Positions 6,636 through 13,377 of a stretch of DNA of 40,515 nt are shown in pieces. This stretch comes from a virus: positions 1 through 40,515 of IMG/VR virus record IMGVR_UViG_3300022745_000076, one strand, 5' to 3'. Under the pieces are notes generated by a model, which saw nothing but the letters and a program-made list of their open reading frames with translations, searched no databases and was not told where the DNA came from. How positions within the stretch are numbered: position 1 is the first letter of the stretch; every line of letters begins with the position of its first letter. The translations under genes and the position numbers were made by a program.

Positions 6636-7537
6636 CGTGGTCTGGCGGGTTCGCAGAATGGACCGAAGGCGACATCGCCTATCTGTCCGTCGCGTTCACA
6701 TGGCTGCTGGACAAGGCCTATGCGCGCGCCCTGTGGTATCGGGCGCTGGGGTATCGCGTGCGTGCAGGCGGGCCGGCGCTGTTCCTGGTAAAGATGCGGC
6801 ATGAACTGTCCGACGTTGCCGAGCTTGGCGGCGATGCGCCGGACGCGATCGCGCACCACAACCCGCAGGCCACCATCGCCAGCCGGGGCTGTCCTGTCGG
6901 GTGCCACTTCTGCATCGTGCCGGCGATGGAAGGCCGAGAGTTCACGCTGCTGCCGGATTTCCCGGTGCGGCCGGTCCTGTGTGACAACAATCTGAGCGCC
7001 CTACCGGCCGACTACCAGAAGCACATCATCGACCGCTACCGCGCAGAGGGTGTGCCGTTGCTGGATGCGAATAGCGGTTTTGAGCCCGCCACCTTCACGC
7101 CCGACGTCTATGCGCGTTGGGCGCCATTGCTGAACGCCGGCCGCGGGCCGTGGCGCTTTGCGTTGGACGAGACGCACGAACTGCCCGACGTGCTCCGCGT
7201 GATGCGGATGCTGCACGCCGAGCCCGCCAAGCGAAAGCGGGTTTATGTGCTGATCGGGAATGAGCCGTTCGCCAAGTGCATGGCGCGCATCCAAGCCGTG
7301 ATCGACGGCGGGTGTGAGCCTCACGTCCAACCGCTGATGAAGCTCAATGCGCTGCACCGGGAACCTTGGGTGCGGCACGACTGGACGGCACAGAAGCTGC
7401 GCGACGTGGCGCGCTGGGCCAATGGGTGGGTCTGGAAAAAAGCCCCGTTTACCGAGTACGACCGCAGCATGAGCAAGAGCCGCGCCACCCCGGTATACGA
7501 CGATCAACAAGGCCTGTTTGCCGAGGCAACACCATGA
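6632..7537 (+). CDS. Radical SAM enzyme
   Basis: A 301-residue protein with a radical SAM cluster motif at residues 87-94: Cys87-x3-Cys91-x2-Cys94 within ASRGCPVGCHFCIVPAMEG. This binds a [4Fe-4S] cluster and S-adenosylmethionine to make a 5'-deoxyadenosyl radical. The flanking SRGCP...FC.VP...G resembles MiaB-like and B12-associated radical SAM enzymes more than QueE. Downstream there are barrel-like stretches (VLCDNNLSALP, GVPLLDANSGFEP, RFALDETHEL, VYVLIGNEP). There is no second Cys cluster or TRAM domain, so it is not a normal MiaB. Next to a TGT-like enzyme and a deazaguanine-type transporter, modification of a nucleobase is the leading idea (inference). Confidence 0.88.
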   Translation: MTWSGGFAEWTEGDIAYLSVAFTWLLDKAYARALWYRALGYRVRAGGPALFLVKMRHELSDVAELGGDAPDAIAHHNPQATIASRGCPVGCHFCIVPAMEGREFTLLPDFPVRPVLCDNNLSALPADYQKHIIDRYRAEGVPLLDANSGFEPATFTPDVYARWAPLLNAGRGPWRFALDETHELPDVLRVMRMLHAEPAKRKRVYVLIGNEPFAKCMARIQAVIDGGCEPHVQPLMKLNALHREPWVRHDWTAQKLRDVARWANGWVWKKAPFTEYDRSMSKSRATPVYDDQQGLFAEATP

Positions 7538-7581
7538 CCCACTGCAATCGCTGGCGTGGGCTGGCGGGGAGCAAGACGTGA
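7534..7581 (+). CDS. Possible 15-aa linking ORF
   Basis: The ATG overlaps the radical SAM stop (7534-7537) and the stop overlaps the GTG start of the TGT-like gene (GTGA at 7578-7581). It is only 15 codons, so a functional peptide is unlikely; a ribosome relay between two genes of the same cluster is plausible. Confidence 0.3.
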   Translation: MTHCNRWRGLAGSKT

Positions 7582-8327
7582 TCCATTACCACGGCCTGCC
7601 CATCACCCCGGCATCAGCAGCTGTGCGCGCGGTTGATGCCGGACACGCCTTCGTGAGCTTCGCGCATTCCGATCAGTTGGGCGTCGCCGCTGAAGTGTGC
7701 CAGTCGTTTGCGGTGGACAACGGCGCGTTTTCGGCGTGGAAGAAAGGCGAGCCAGTGCAGGACTGGCGCGGCTTCTATGAGTGGGCCTCCTCCTGCAAAC
7801 GAATCCCGTCGTGCGACTTTGCCGTCGTGCCTGACGTGATCGACGGCGGCGAGTCCGACAACGACGCGCTGTTGACCGAGTGGCCATTGCCGCGTTGGTT
7901 TGGCGCCCCGGTGTGGCATATGCACGAAAGCCTGGATCGCCTTGAGCGGCTGGCAAGCGCTTGGCCGCGAGTATGCATCGGCAGTTCTGGCGAGTTCGCC
8001 ACCATTGGCACGGCCGCATGGTGGGGCCAGATTGCACGGGCTATGCGCGTGGTCTGCAACGACGACGGCGAGCCGCTGGTGAAGTTGCACGGGCTGCGGA
8101 TGTTGAACCCCGAGGTGTTTACTCGCCTGCCGTTCAGCAGCGCCGACAGCACCAACATCGGCCGCAATATCGGCATTGACCAGACATGGCGAGGCAACTA
8201 CATGCCGCCCAACAAAGACACCCGCGCCGCAGTCATGCGCGCCCGGATCGAATCGCAGAACGCACCGACGCGATGGGCGTTCAACGTGCCAGAGTTTCAA
8301 CCCGCAGACCAAGGAAGCCTGCTATGA
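7578..8327 (+). CDS. TGT/DpdA-like transglycosylase (DUF7221-type)
   Basis: A 249-residue protein starting at GTG 7578 behind GGGGAG (7565-7570). Motifs are AVDNGAFSAW (45-54), VPDVIDGGESDN (84-95), PVWHMHESLDRL (111-122), CIGSSGEF (133-140), GLRMLNPEVFTR (172-183) and SSADSTN (187-193). This is the pattern I know from phage proteins annotated as queuine-tRNA-ribosyltransferase-like. Those proteins belong to the TGT superfamily, which exchanges guanine for a 7-deazaguanine. In DpdA the target is DNA rather than tRNA. Asp86 and Asp190 are candidate catalytic residues; the zinc site of bacterial TGT was not seen. The radical SAM gene lies upstream and the transporter directly downstream, overlapping by ATGA. 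The DNA-target assignment is inferred. Confidence 0.75.
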   Translation: MIHYHGLPITPASAAVRAVDAGHAFVSFAHSDQLGVAAEVCQSFAVDNGAFSAWKKGEPVQDWRGFYEWASSCKRIPSCDFAVVPDVIDGGESDNDALLTEWPLPRWFGAPVWHMHESLDRLERLASAWPRVCIGSSGEFATIGTAAWWGQIARAMRVVCNDDGEPLVKLHGLRMLNPEVFTRLPFSSADSTNIGRNIGIDQTWRGNYMPPNKDTRAAVMRARIESQNAPTRWAFNVPEFQPADQGSLL

Positions 8328-8809
8328 CGCTGACCATTGCCGCCATGATCTATGCCGCCACGCTGACGCTGGCGAACTTGAGCATTGCCTACTTCGGCCC
8401 CGCGTCGATTCCGGTCAATGCTTTTGTGCTGATCGGCCTAGACTTGGCATTGCGGAACTGGCTTGCGCTCAAGATGAGCGCGCGTCAGATGCTGGCACTG
8501 ATCGCCGCCGCTGCGGCCATGAGTTGGGCGCTGAACCCGGCTAGCGGTCGGATTGCTGCGGCATCGTTCGCGGCTTTCGCGCTGTCGGCGTTGGCAGATT
8601 GGGCAGCCTTCCGGCTGGCGCGTGGCGCATGGTTGAAGCGCTGCCTCGGAGGCGTAACGATTGGCGCTGCGGTGGACTCGTTGGCGTTCCCTCTGCTGGC
8701 TGGGTTCTCGCTGGCATATGCGCCGGGGCTGTTTGCCGCGAAGGTGGCCGGCGGCGCTGTGTGGGCGTGGGCGCTGTCGCGCGTCGTGAGGGCCGAAGGG
8801 AGCGCCTGA
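8324..8809 (+). CDS. VUT/YhhQ-like queuosine-precursor transporter
   Basis: A 161-residue, almost wholly hydrophobic protein with about five or six membrane helices. Family marks are TLTLANLSIAYFGP near residue 14, IPVNAFVLIGLDLALRN (28-44), ASFAAFALSALADW (about 79-92) and VTIGAAVDSLAFP (about 111-123). These match the VUT family, whose member YhhQ imports the 7-deazaguanine preQ0 (and preQ1). Phage members are shorter than the roughly 220-residue bacterial YhhQ. It overlaps the TGT-like gene, which strongly suggests that the transporter feeds that enzyme. Expression would put it in the host inner membrane. Confidence 0.85.
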   Translation: MTLTIAAMIYAATLTLANLSIAYFGPASIPVNAFVLIGLDLALRNWLALKMSARQMLALIAAAAAMSWALNPASGRIAAASFAAFALSALADWAAFRLARGAWLKRCLGGVTIGAAVDSLAFPLLAGFSLAYAPGLFAAKVAGGAVWAWALSRVVRAEGSA

Positions 8810-8811
8810 CC

Positions 8812-9078
8812 ATGACCGAAGACCGCAAGCCCGCCACCCCAGCCGATGCCGAGACCCTGGCGAAGAAAGCCGTCGGCGACTACCTGACCGCCTGCCGCCT
8901 GTCGAGCCCCGACCCTGTAGCGATGGGGAACTACCTGATGAAGCTTGCCAGCGTCACCGGCGTGATGATGGCCAACGCCGAGGGCGCGGACATCGCCTTC
9001 GACCGGCTGCTCGGCACCGCGCAGTTCGTGCTGAAGACCATGCCGAAGAAGCCGGCGCGGCTGCATCCGGTGCAGTGA
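8812..9078 (+). CDS. Hypothetical helical protein (88 aa)
   Basis: It starts two bases after the transporter stop and ends one base before the next ATG. The product (MTEDRKPATPADAETLAKK...) is predicted helical, with a moderately hydrophobic central helix (MGNYLMKLASVTGVMMA) that is not clearly a membrane segment. No motif was recognised. It may belong functionally to either neighbour. Confidence 0.7.
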   Translation: MTEDRKPATPADAETLAKKAVGDYLTACRLSSPDPVAMGNYLMKLASVTGVMMANAEGADIAFDRLLGTAQFVLKTMPKKPARLHPVQ

Positions 9079-9079
9079 C

Positions 9080-9601
9080 ATGCCGACCCTGACCCTCACC
9101 CCGCGCCGCGTCCGATTCAACATCGACGAGGCCAGCGCAGCGGCCGACGCCTGGGGCTTCAACTGCGGCCCCGGCGCACTCTGCGCCGTTCTCGACCTGA
9201 CGCCCGACGAGCTGCGGCCGAAGCTGGGCGACTTCGAGACGAAGGGCTACACGAACCCGACGCTGATGGCCTCCGTTCTGCGCGCGCACGGTGCGCGGCA
9301 CCGCGAGGTCTATCGCAGGGACGCTCCGGGCGCTCGGTGCCGCCTTCGGTTCGGGCTGATGCGGGTTCAATGGGCTGGCCCGTGGACGCGGCCGGGAGTG
9401 CCGATGGCGGCCCGCTACCGGCAGACGCATTGGGTGGCGATGGCCGGGGATCAGGTCTTCGACATCAATGCCATCTGCGTCGGCGGTTGGATCGACCGCG
9501 ACGAGTGGGAGATGCGGCTGGTGCCGTGGCTGATCCGCGAGGCGTGCCCGAAAGGGTCGGGCGAGTGGCGGCCTACGCACGGGCGGGAAGTGGAGCGGTA
9601 G
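9080..9601 (+). CDS. Cysteine-peptidase-like (C39-type) protein
   Basis: A 173-residue protein with FNCGPGALCAVLDL (Cys29), THWVAM (His117) and QVFDINA (Asp128), a Cys-His-Asp arrangement like papain-fold C39 peptidases. The length and the short N-terminal extension would suit a stand-alone domain. No signal peptide or zinc site is visible. It could process a protein, act as an amidase, or be catalytically unused. It is the nearest non-membrane gene to the lysis cassette on the opposite strand, so a cell-wall role was considered, but a simple endolysin is not supported. Confidence 0.6.
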   Translation: MPTLTLTPRRVRFNIDEASAAADAWGFNCGPGALCAVLDLTPDELRPKLGDFETKGYTNPTLMASVLRAHGARHREVYRRDAPGARCRLRFGLMRVQWAGPWTRPGVPMAARYRQTHWVAMAGDQVFDINAICVGGWIDRDEWEMRLVPWLIREACPKGSGEWRPTHGREVER

Positions 9602-9603
9602 GC

Positions 9604-9873
9604 ATGCAACAACCCCTGATCCTCACCGCTGACGAACTGCACGCGCTGACGGGATACCGGCAGCCGGCGCGGATGGTCGCGTGGCGCACGGCGCGCTGGC
9701 CGCACGCTTCACGCGGCGCGATCGTGCCGGGCCGACCTACTTCTGCGCCTGATCCGCCTTCGCCTCTACCGCCCGCTGCACCACGTTGGCGAACGCGAAC
9801 GCGCCGAACGTCCACTGAAGCAGATTCACCCAGGCCGCCGCGTCGAGCTTTCCGAACCACAGCAAAACGGTAG
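9604..9873 (+). CDS. DUF4224-like protein with run-on C-terminus
   Basis: Residues 1-35 (LTADELHALTGYRQPARMVAW) match the start of the small DUF4224 family, winged-helix-like proteins commonly found just before phage integrases. After about residue 40 the sequence becomes Pro/Arg-rich and unlike the family. That part overlaps the convergent membrane gene (9737-9934) by 137 bases, so the natural 3' end may have been replaced by a deletion or frameshift. It is the last gene of the rightward operon. No integrase follows. Confidence 0.6.
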   Translation: MQQPLILTADELHALTGYRQPARMVAWRTARWPHASRGAIVPGRPTSAPDPPSPLPPAAPRWRTRTRRTSTEADSPRPPRRAFRTTAKR

Positions 9874-9934
9874 CCGTGGCGAAGATCAGCAGCGCGAAGA
9901 GCCAGCGCCGGCCGCCGATGGCCTCGTAGTTCAT
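9737..9934 (-). CDS. Small membrane protein of lysis cassette (65 aa)
   Basis: The ATG at 9934 overlaps the previous stop (ATGA). Two membrane helices are visible, at about residues 10-28 (WLFALLIFATATVLLWFG) and 35-53 (WVNLLQWTFGAFAFANVV), and a charged end (EAKADQAQK). Its position at the end of five coupled membrane genes fits a holin, antiholin or i-spanin-like role, but no coiled coil long enough for a spanin is present. Confidence 0.7.
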   Translation of the reverse strand: MNYEAIGGRRWLFALLIFATATVLLWFGKLDAAAWVNLLQWTFGAFAFANVVQRAVEAKADQAQK

Positions 9935-10218
9935 GGTCGGTGGTCCGGGTTGAAGTTGAATGCCTGCGGCTCGGCATGACGCCACCAGTACGACCCGCCG
10001 AGCCACGCGGCAGCGCCCAGCAGCGCCACGCCGTGCAATGGCCCCAGTTCGTGCGTGAGCGCTTCGCATCCGACCCAGGATGCAGCGGCAAAGCCGAGGA
10101 AGTGGATCAGCCCCATCGCCGGGTGGTCGCGCTTGATGCTGAACGCGTCCATGCGGCAGAAGTAGCCGGCGACGACGATGCAGGCCAGCAACCCGGCAGC
10201 GATCTGCGCCCCGGTCAT
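9931..10218 (-). CDS. Small membrane protein of lysis cassette (95 aa)
   Basis: Three hydrophobic segments are visible: about residues 4-20 (AQIAAGLLACIVVAGYF), 33-52 (MGLIHFLGFAAASWVG) and 60-78 (LHGVALLGAAAWLGGSYW). It is coupled by ATGA to both neighbours. Size and topology fit a class I holin or antiholin. The assignment among the adjacent candidates cannot be settled from sequence. Confidence 0.7.
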   Translation of the reverse strand: MTGAQIAAGLLACIVVAGYFCRMDAFSIKRDHPAMGLIHFLGFAAASWVGCEALTHELGPLHGVALLGAAAWLGGSYWWRHAEPQAFNFNPDHRP

Positions 10219-10595
10219 GGCCGCCCGCCCTTGCCAGTCACGCGGTCGGCCACGCTTCCCCACAGGCCAGCGCTGCGGGCTTCGAGCATGGTGATGAGGC
10301 CCCGGACCAGCAGCACCAGCACCGGCGTGGCCACGAACGCTGCGAGCTTCATTGCGTCGCCGTCCGAAGCGAAGTACCTGACCCCCACCGCGTGCCCGAT
10401 GATCGGCCCCAGGGGCAGCGCACAGGCAGCACAAGCCAGCGAGCGCCACCGTCCGATGGAACTGGCGAAGAGCACAAACATGCCGGCGCCGAGGGAGGCG
10501 AAGAACAACAACCACGGGTCGATCCCCGCCGCAGCGAGCCCGGCCCCCACGCTGGCGAGCGTGAACCCTTCAGCGGCGGTCTGCGCGGCGGCCAT
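10215..10595 (-). CDS. Probable holin or related membrane protein (126 aa)
   Basis: The product has about four hydrophobic stretches, including FTLASVGAGLAAAG (11-24), WLLFFASLGAGMFVLFASSI (28-47), LACAACALPLGPIIG (53-67) and LAAFVATPVLVLLVRGL (84-100). A charged C-terminal tail (ARSAGLWGSVADRV) follows. The arrangement is typical of phage-encoded holin candidates in GC-rich hosts. It starts at ATG 10595, 26 bases inside the end of the upstream gene. Confidence 0.7.
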   Translation of the reverse strand: MAAAQTAAEGFTLASVGAGLAAAGIDPWLLFFASLGAGMFVLFASSIGRWRSLACAACALPLGPIIGHAVGVRYFASDGDAMKLAAFVATPVLVLLVRGLITMLEARSAGLWGSVADRVTGKGGRP

Positions 10596-10980
10596 CTCGT
10601 AACCCCTGCGCGACGTAGGCCGCCCCCCAAAAAGCGATGGCGATGCTCGCCCATGTCGCCCACGGGCCGAAAGCCGCCTCCCCCACCGTCTGGCCCGGCG
10701 GCAGCTTCACCATGCGATCCATCGGCAGCGCCAGTCGGGACGCGGCCATCATGCCGCCCTCGTAGGCCGGCCACAGTAGTACCCGAGCAATGACCGACAG
10801 GCCGCACTCGTAGGCCACCCATGCAGCGAAGAGCCACAGCGCGCACCGCTCGATCCCACCGGCCACGTACTCCACGCCGGGCTGATACAGCGACAGCGCC
10901 GAGGCGACGTGCTGCGGCGAGATGTACAGCGCCGCGATGCCGACCGCCAGGCCGACGGCGGCCACCGGTTCGCGGCTCAC
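10570..10980 (-). CDS. Membrane protein of lysis cassette (136 aa)
   Basis: The GTG at 10980 overlaps the preceding stop (GTGA) and sets the start; an in-frame upstream extension has no coding bias. Hydrophobic segments lie at about residues 6-20 (VAAVGLAVGIAALYI), 47-70 (CALWLFAAWVAYECGLSVIARVLLW) and 109-127 (WASIAIAFWGAAYVAQGL). No known domain was recognised. It precedes the probable holin gene and overlaps it by 26 bases. Confidence 0.65.
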   Translation of the reverse strand: MSREPVAAVGLAVGIAALYISPQHVASALSLYQPGVEYVAGGIERCALWLFAAWVAYECGLSVIARVLLWPAYEGGMMAASRLALPMDRMVKLPPGQTVGEAAFGPWATWASIAIAFWGAAYVAQGLRDGRRADRR

Positions 10981-11114
10981 GGGGTGTCGCCGTTTCCGCC
11001 AGCGAGGTTGCCGAGGATGCGGCCAATCTTGGCGCGCCAGCTTCCGGCCGGGCCGGTGTTGACGACTGCCAGGACGGCGCGGTAGCCGAGGATGGTCAGG
11101 GCGATGGTGAGCAT
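10977..11114 (-). CDS. Small single-pass membrane protein (45 aa)
   Basis: The first gene of the lysis cassette starts at ATG 11114. A TGAGGAG ribosome-binding site overlaps the upstream tailspike stop and is separated from the ATG by a run of eight C on this strand. One N-terminal hydrophobic helix (LTIALTILGYRAVLAVV) is followed by a Gly-rich polar tail. A signal-anchor or pinholin-like role is possible. The GTGA junction couples it to the next gene. Confidence 0.6.
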   Translation of the reverse strand: MLTIALTILGYRAVLAVVNTGPAGSWRAKIGRILGNLAGGNGDTP

Positions 11115-11126
11115 GGGGGGGGCTCC

Positions 11127-13319
11127 TCAGTTTGCGGTGGTGATGCGCCAGCTTGTGCCGTCGCTCTGCAGCGTCGCCCACTTGCCAGCCGTGGCCGCCA
11201 GGATGGCCGTCCCCGCCGCGCCACCAGCCAGCGGCACGACGTTCGATGATGCGGAGGTCACGGTCCCAGCGAACTCGGTCTTGATGACCAGCTGCCGGTT
11301 GACGTAGGCCGATGCGGACGGAAGGGTGTAGACCGATGCCGCCGTGGTTTGCACGATCGTGGTGTCCTGCTCCGCCACCGTGTACGTCGCACCGGTGTTC
11401 ACGGTCAGGTTCTTGACCGACTCACCGAAGTTCAAGAACGCGCCAACGTCCTTGTTGGTCCGGACGCCGCCGCTGATGCCGTAGATGTCGACGTTGCGCA
11501 GGTTCAGCACCGATGTGTTCAGGGCCTGAACGCCGGCCGACGTGGTCGCCGTCACGAAGCCGCCAGACGCATAGACGCGCGTTCCCGACCCCTGCACGTC
11601 AATGCCCACCGCGGCGCCGTTGACGAAGCAGCCATGCACCTGGTGCGTGCCGCCGGCCAAGAACAGGAAGGCCGAACTGGCGATGTTGCGCGTCTGGAGG
11701 CCGAACGCGCACACGTTCGCGCCGTCGTCGACGCGGAGCCCGTAGTCGGCGCCATCGATCACCCCGCCGATGATGTTCACGCCGATCACGTTGCCAGAGC
11801 CGATGCGCCGCACCCACACCGCGCCGCCACTTCCGTAGCCGCTGCCGGTGTTGGCGTACAGGTTCGCGCCGATGATGGTCGTGTCGTAAAGGTTGCCCGT
11901 CGATGCCAGGGTGGCGACCGCAATGCCGCCAGTGCTGGGTGCGTCCCAGTTGTAGCTGGTGATGCCGGCGATGGTGTTGCCGCGGCGATCCGTCGACAGG
12001 GAGACCGTCACGGCAGCCGGCGACGCGCAGTTGTAGGCCGTGCACCCGCTGATCACCGAGAAGTCGGAATCCTCGATCACGAAGCCGGTGTCGTAGCAGT
12101 TGGCCGCGATGCAGCCCGAGATGACGTTCTGCTGCCCGCTGGTGTAGATGCCATCCGAGGTCTTCGCCGCCGTGCCGCCGCTCAGCGCGCGACAGCCGTT
12201 GACCCTGACCCGCGTCCCCTGCCCGATGGCGATGCACACAGCCGAGATGCCGCCGAACCCGAGGGTGTTGCGCGACGTCACGTTGTCGAGCGTGCAGTCG
12301 GTGCAGGAGGCCAGATACGGGCCGTGGTAGCGCACGGTCTGCGTGTGGTCGGCCGCGCGGGCGGCCTGGTTCATGTCGAACTCCAGATCCCTGATCACCA
12401 CGCCGGTGCGCCCGGTGGCTGTGATGATGAACTCGTACTCCGAGGTCGTGGCCGACTTGATCTTGCCCCGCCCGTGCAGCGTGACGTTGTCCACGCCGAC
12501 GGTCAGCGTCGACGACACGCGATAGGTGCCGGCCGGGAAGTGGAGCGCTTCGTACGGGCTCAAGGCGGTAAGGGCCGCCTGGATCGCACTCGTGACGTCG
12601 AGCGTTTCCGTGTTGGCCAGCACGTCGGCCCGCTGCGCCGAAGTGAGGAAATCGAACACGGAGACCGCGCGCGAATTGACCTCGTGCTGTGTCGTGGCGA
12701 CGGCGCCGGTCAGCACGCTTTTCACCGCGAGGAGCGCGTCGTTCTTCGTGACGTCCAAAGCGTTGGCCAGGTCAGCCAGGGCGGCGACGACAGCAGCAGA
12801 TGCCGCCGCCGACAGCGCTCGGTTTTCCGTGTCGGATTCGTTGATCGCCGCCTGGACGTCGGTTGCCGCAATGGTTCCCGTCGGCGCGAATGCAACTGCT
12901 GACGCGGCCGTTGCCGAGCCCAGCGTGAACAGCATCCACTTTCCGGCCGCCAGGTCGGTGGCGAACGTGCCCGCCGTGTGCGGCACGGCGCAGATGTAGG
13001 TGTTCCCGCTCTGCGACGCCAGATCCTTGAGCGCGTAAACCGTGGCCGTCAGCCACGACCCGCGCGGCGTAGCCCCATAGGCCACGAGCAGCGCCAGCAC
13101 ATCGCTTGCCAGTGTGTGCAACTTCACCCGGCCATCGCGGATTTCCCCGTCGTCGCGTTGGTTCAGCGACAGGTTTGCGAGCACCCCCGAAAGCGTGGTG
13201 GCTACCGCCGCGAATTCGGCATCGAGGGCCGCCGTCCTGACCGTCGACCGGCCGCCCACATTGGCGACCTCGTCATCAGAAAAGTCGGTGGCAGGGGCGT
13301 AGGCTGCGGGCTGGCTCAT
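11127..13319 (-). CDS. Tailspike/tail fibre with beta-helix (730 aa)
   Basis: The N-terminal part (about 1-230) contains ATDFSDDEVANVGGRSTV and Ala-rich helical stretches, likely for virion attachment or trimerisation. From about residue 250 to 640 it has right-handed beta-helix repeats: FPAGTYRVSSTLTV, a series of Asn/Gly/Ser-rich turns, and VISGCTAYNC-type rungs. This fold is used by phage depolymerase tailspikes. The C-terminal 100 residues are beta-rich and may be a trimerising cap. It is the second of two beta-helix proteins here, lying 5.2 kb from the first. It probably binds or degrades a surface polysaccharide; catalytic residues were not identified. Confidence 0.85.
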   Translation of the reverse strand: MSQPAAYAPATDFSDDEVANVGGRSTVRTAALDAEFAAVATTLSGVLANLSLNQRDDGEIRDGRVKLHTLASDVLALLVAYGATPRGSWLTATVYALKDLASQSGNTYICAVPHTAGTFATDLAAGKWMLFTLGSATAASAVAFAPTGTIAATDVQAAINESDTENRALSAAASAAVVAALADLANALDVTKNDALLAVKSVLTGAVATTQHEVNSRAVSVFDFLTSAQRADVLANTETLDVTSAIQAALTALSPYEALHFPAGTYRVSSTLTVGVDNVTLHGRGKIKSATTSEYEFIITATGRTGVVIRDLEFDMNQAARAADHTQTVRYHGPYLASCTDCTLDNVTSRNTLGFGGISAVCIAIGQGTRVRVNGCRALSGGTAAKTSDGIYTSGQQNVISGCIAANCYDTGFVIEDSDFSVISGCTAYNCASPAAVTVSLSTDRRGNTIAGITSYNWDAPSTGGIAVATLASTGNLYDTTIIGANLYANTGSGYGSGGAVWVRRIGSGNVIGVNIIGGVIDGADYGLRVDDGANVCAFGLQTRNIASSAFLFLAGGTHQVHGCFVNGAAVGIDVQGSGTRVYASGGFVTATTSAGVQALNTSVLNLRNVDIYGISGGVRTNKDVGAFLNFGESVKNLTVNTGATYTVAEQDTTIVQTTAASVYTLPSASAYVNRQLVIKTEFAGTVTSASSNVVPLAGGAAGTAILAATAGKWATLQSDGTSWRITTAN

Positions 13320-13345
13320 GCGCCGTACTGTGGACGCCCGCGGCT

Positions 13346-13364
13346 GGCGTTTTCCCCACGAATG
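13346..13364. repeat. 19-bp repeat GGCGTTTTCCCCACGAATG, copy 1
   Basis: Identical over 19 bases to 30011-30029. On the minus strand it reads CATTCGTGGGGAAAACGCC and lies about 27 bases before the start of the tailspike gene at 13319. It lies in the 155-bp gap that also holds the start of a rightward gene. A shared late-gene control element is suggested. Confidence 0.7.
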
Positions 13365-13377
13365 GCAAGGGCCGGCC

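Noticed and set aside
9601-9740. Bidirectional terminator between converging operons
   Set aside because: No stem with T tracts on either strand was found; the two converging genes overlap instead.
11349-12902. Long rightward frame opposite the second tailspike gene
   Set aside because: It is antisense to a convincing beta-helix gene; such long antisense frames arise from GC-rich third positions. The translated product is Arg/His/Ala-rich with no domain.
11127-13319. Diversity-generating retroelement near a tail fibre
   Set aside because: No reverse transcriptase or template-repeat/variable-repeat pair was found near either tailspike.
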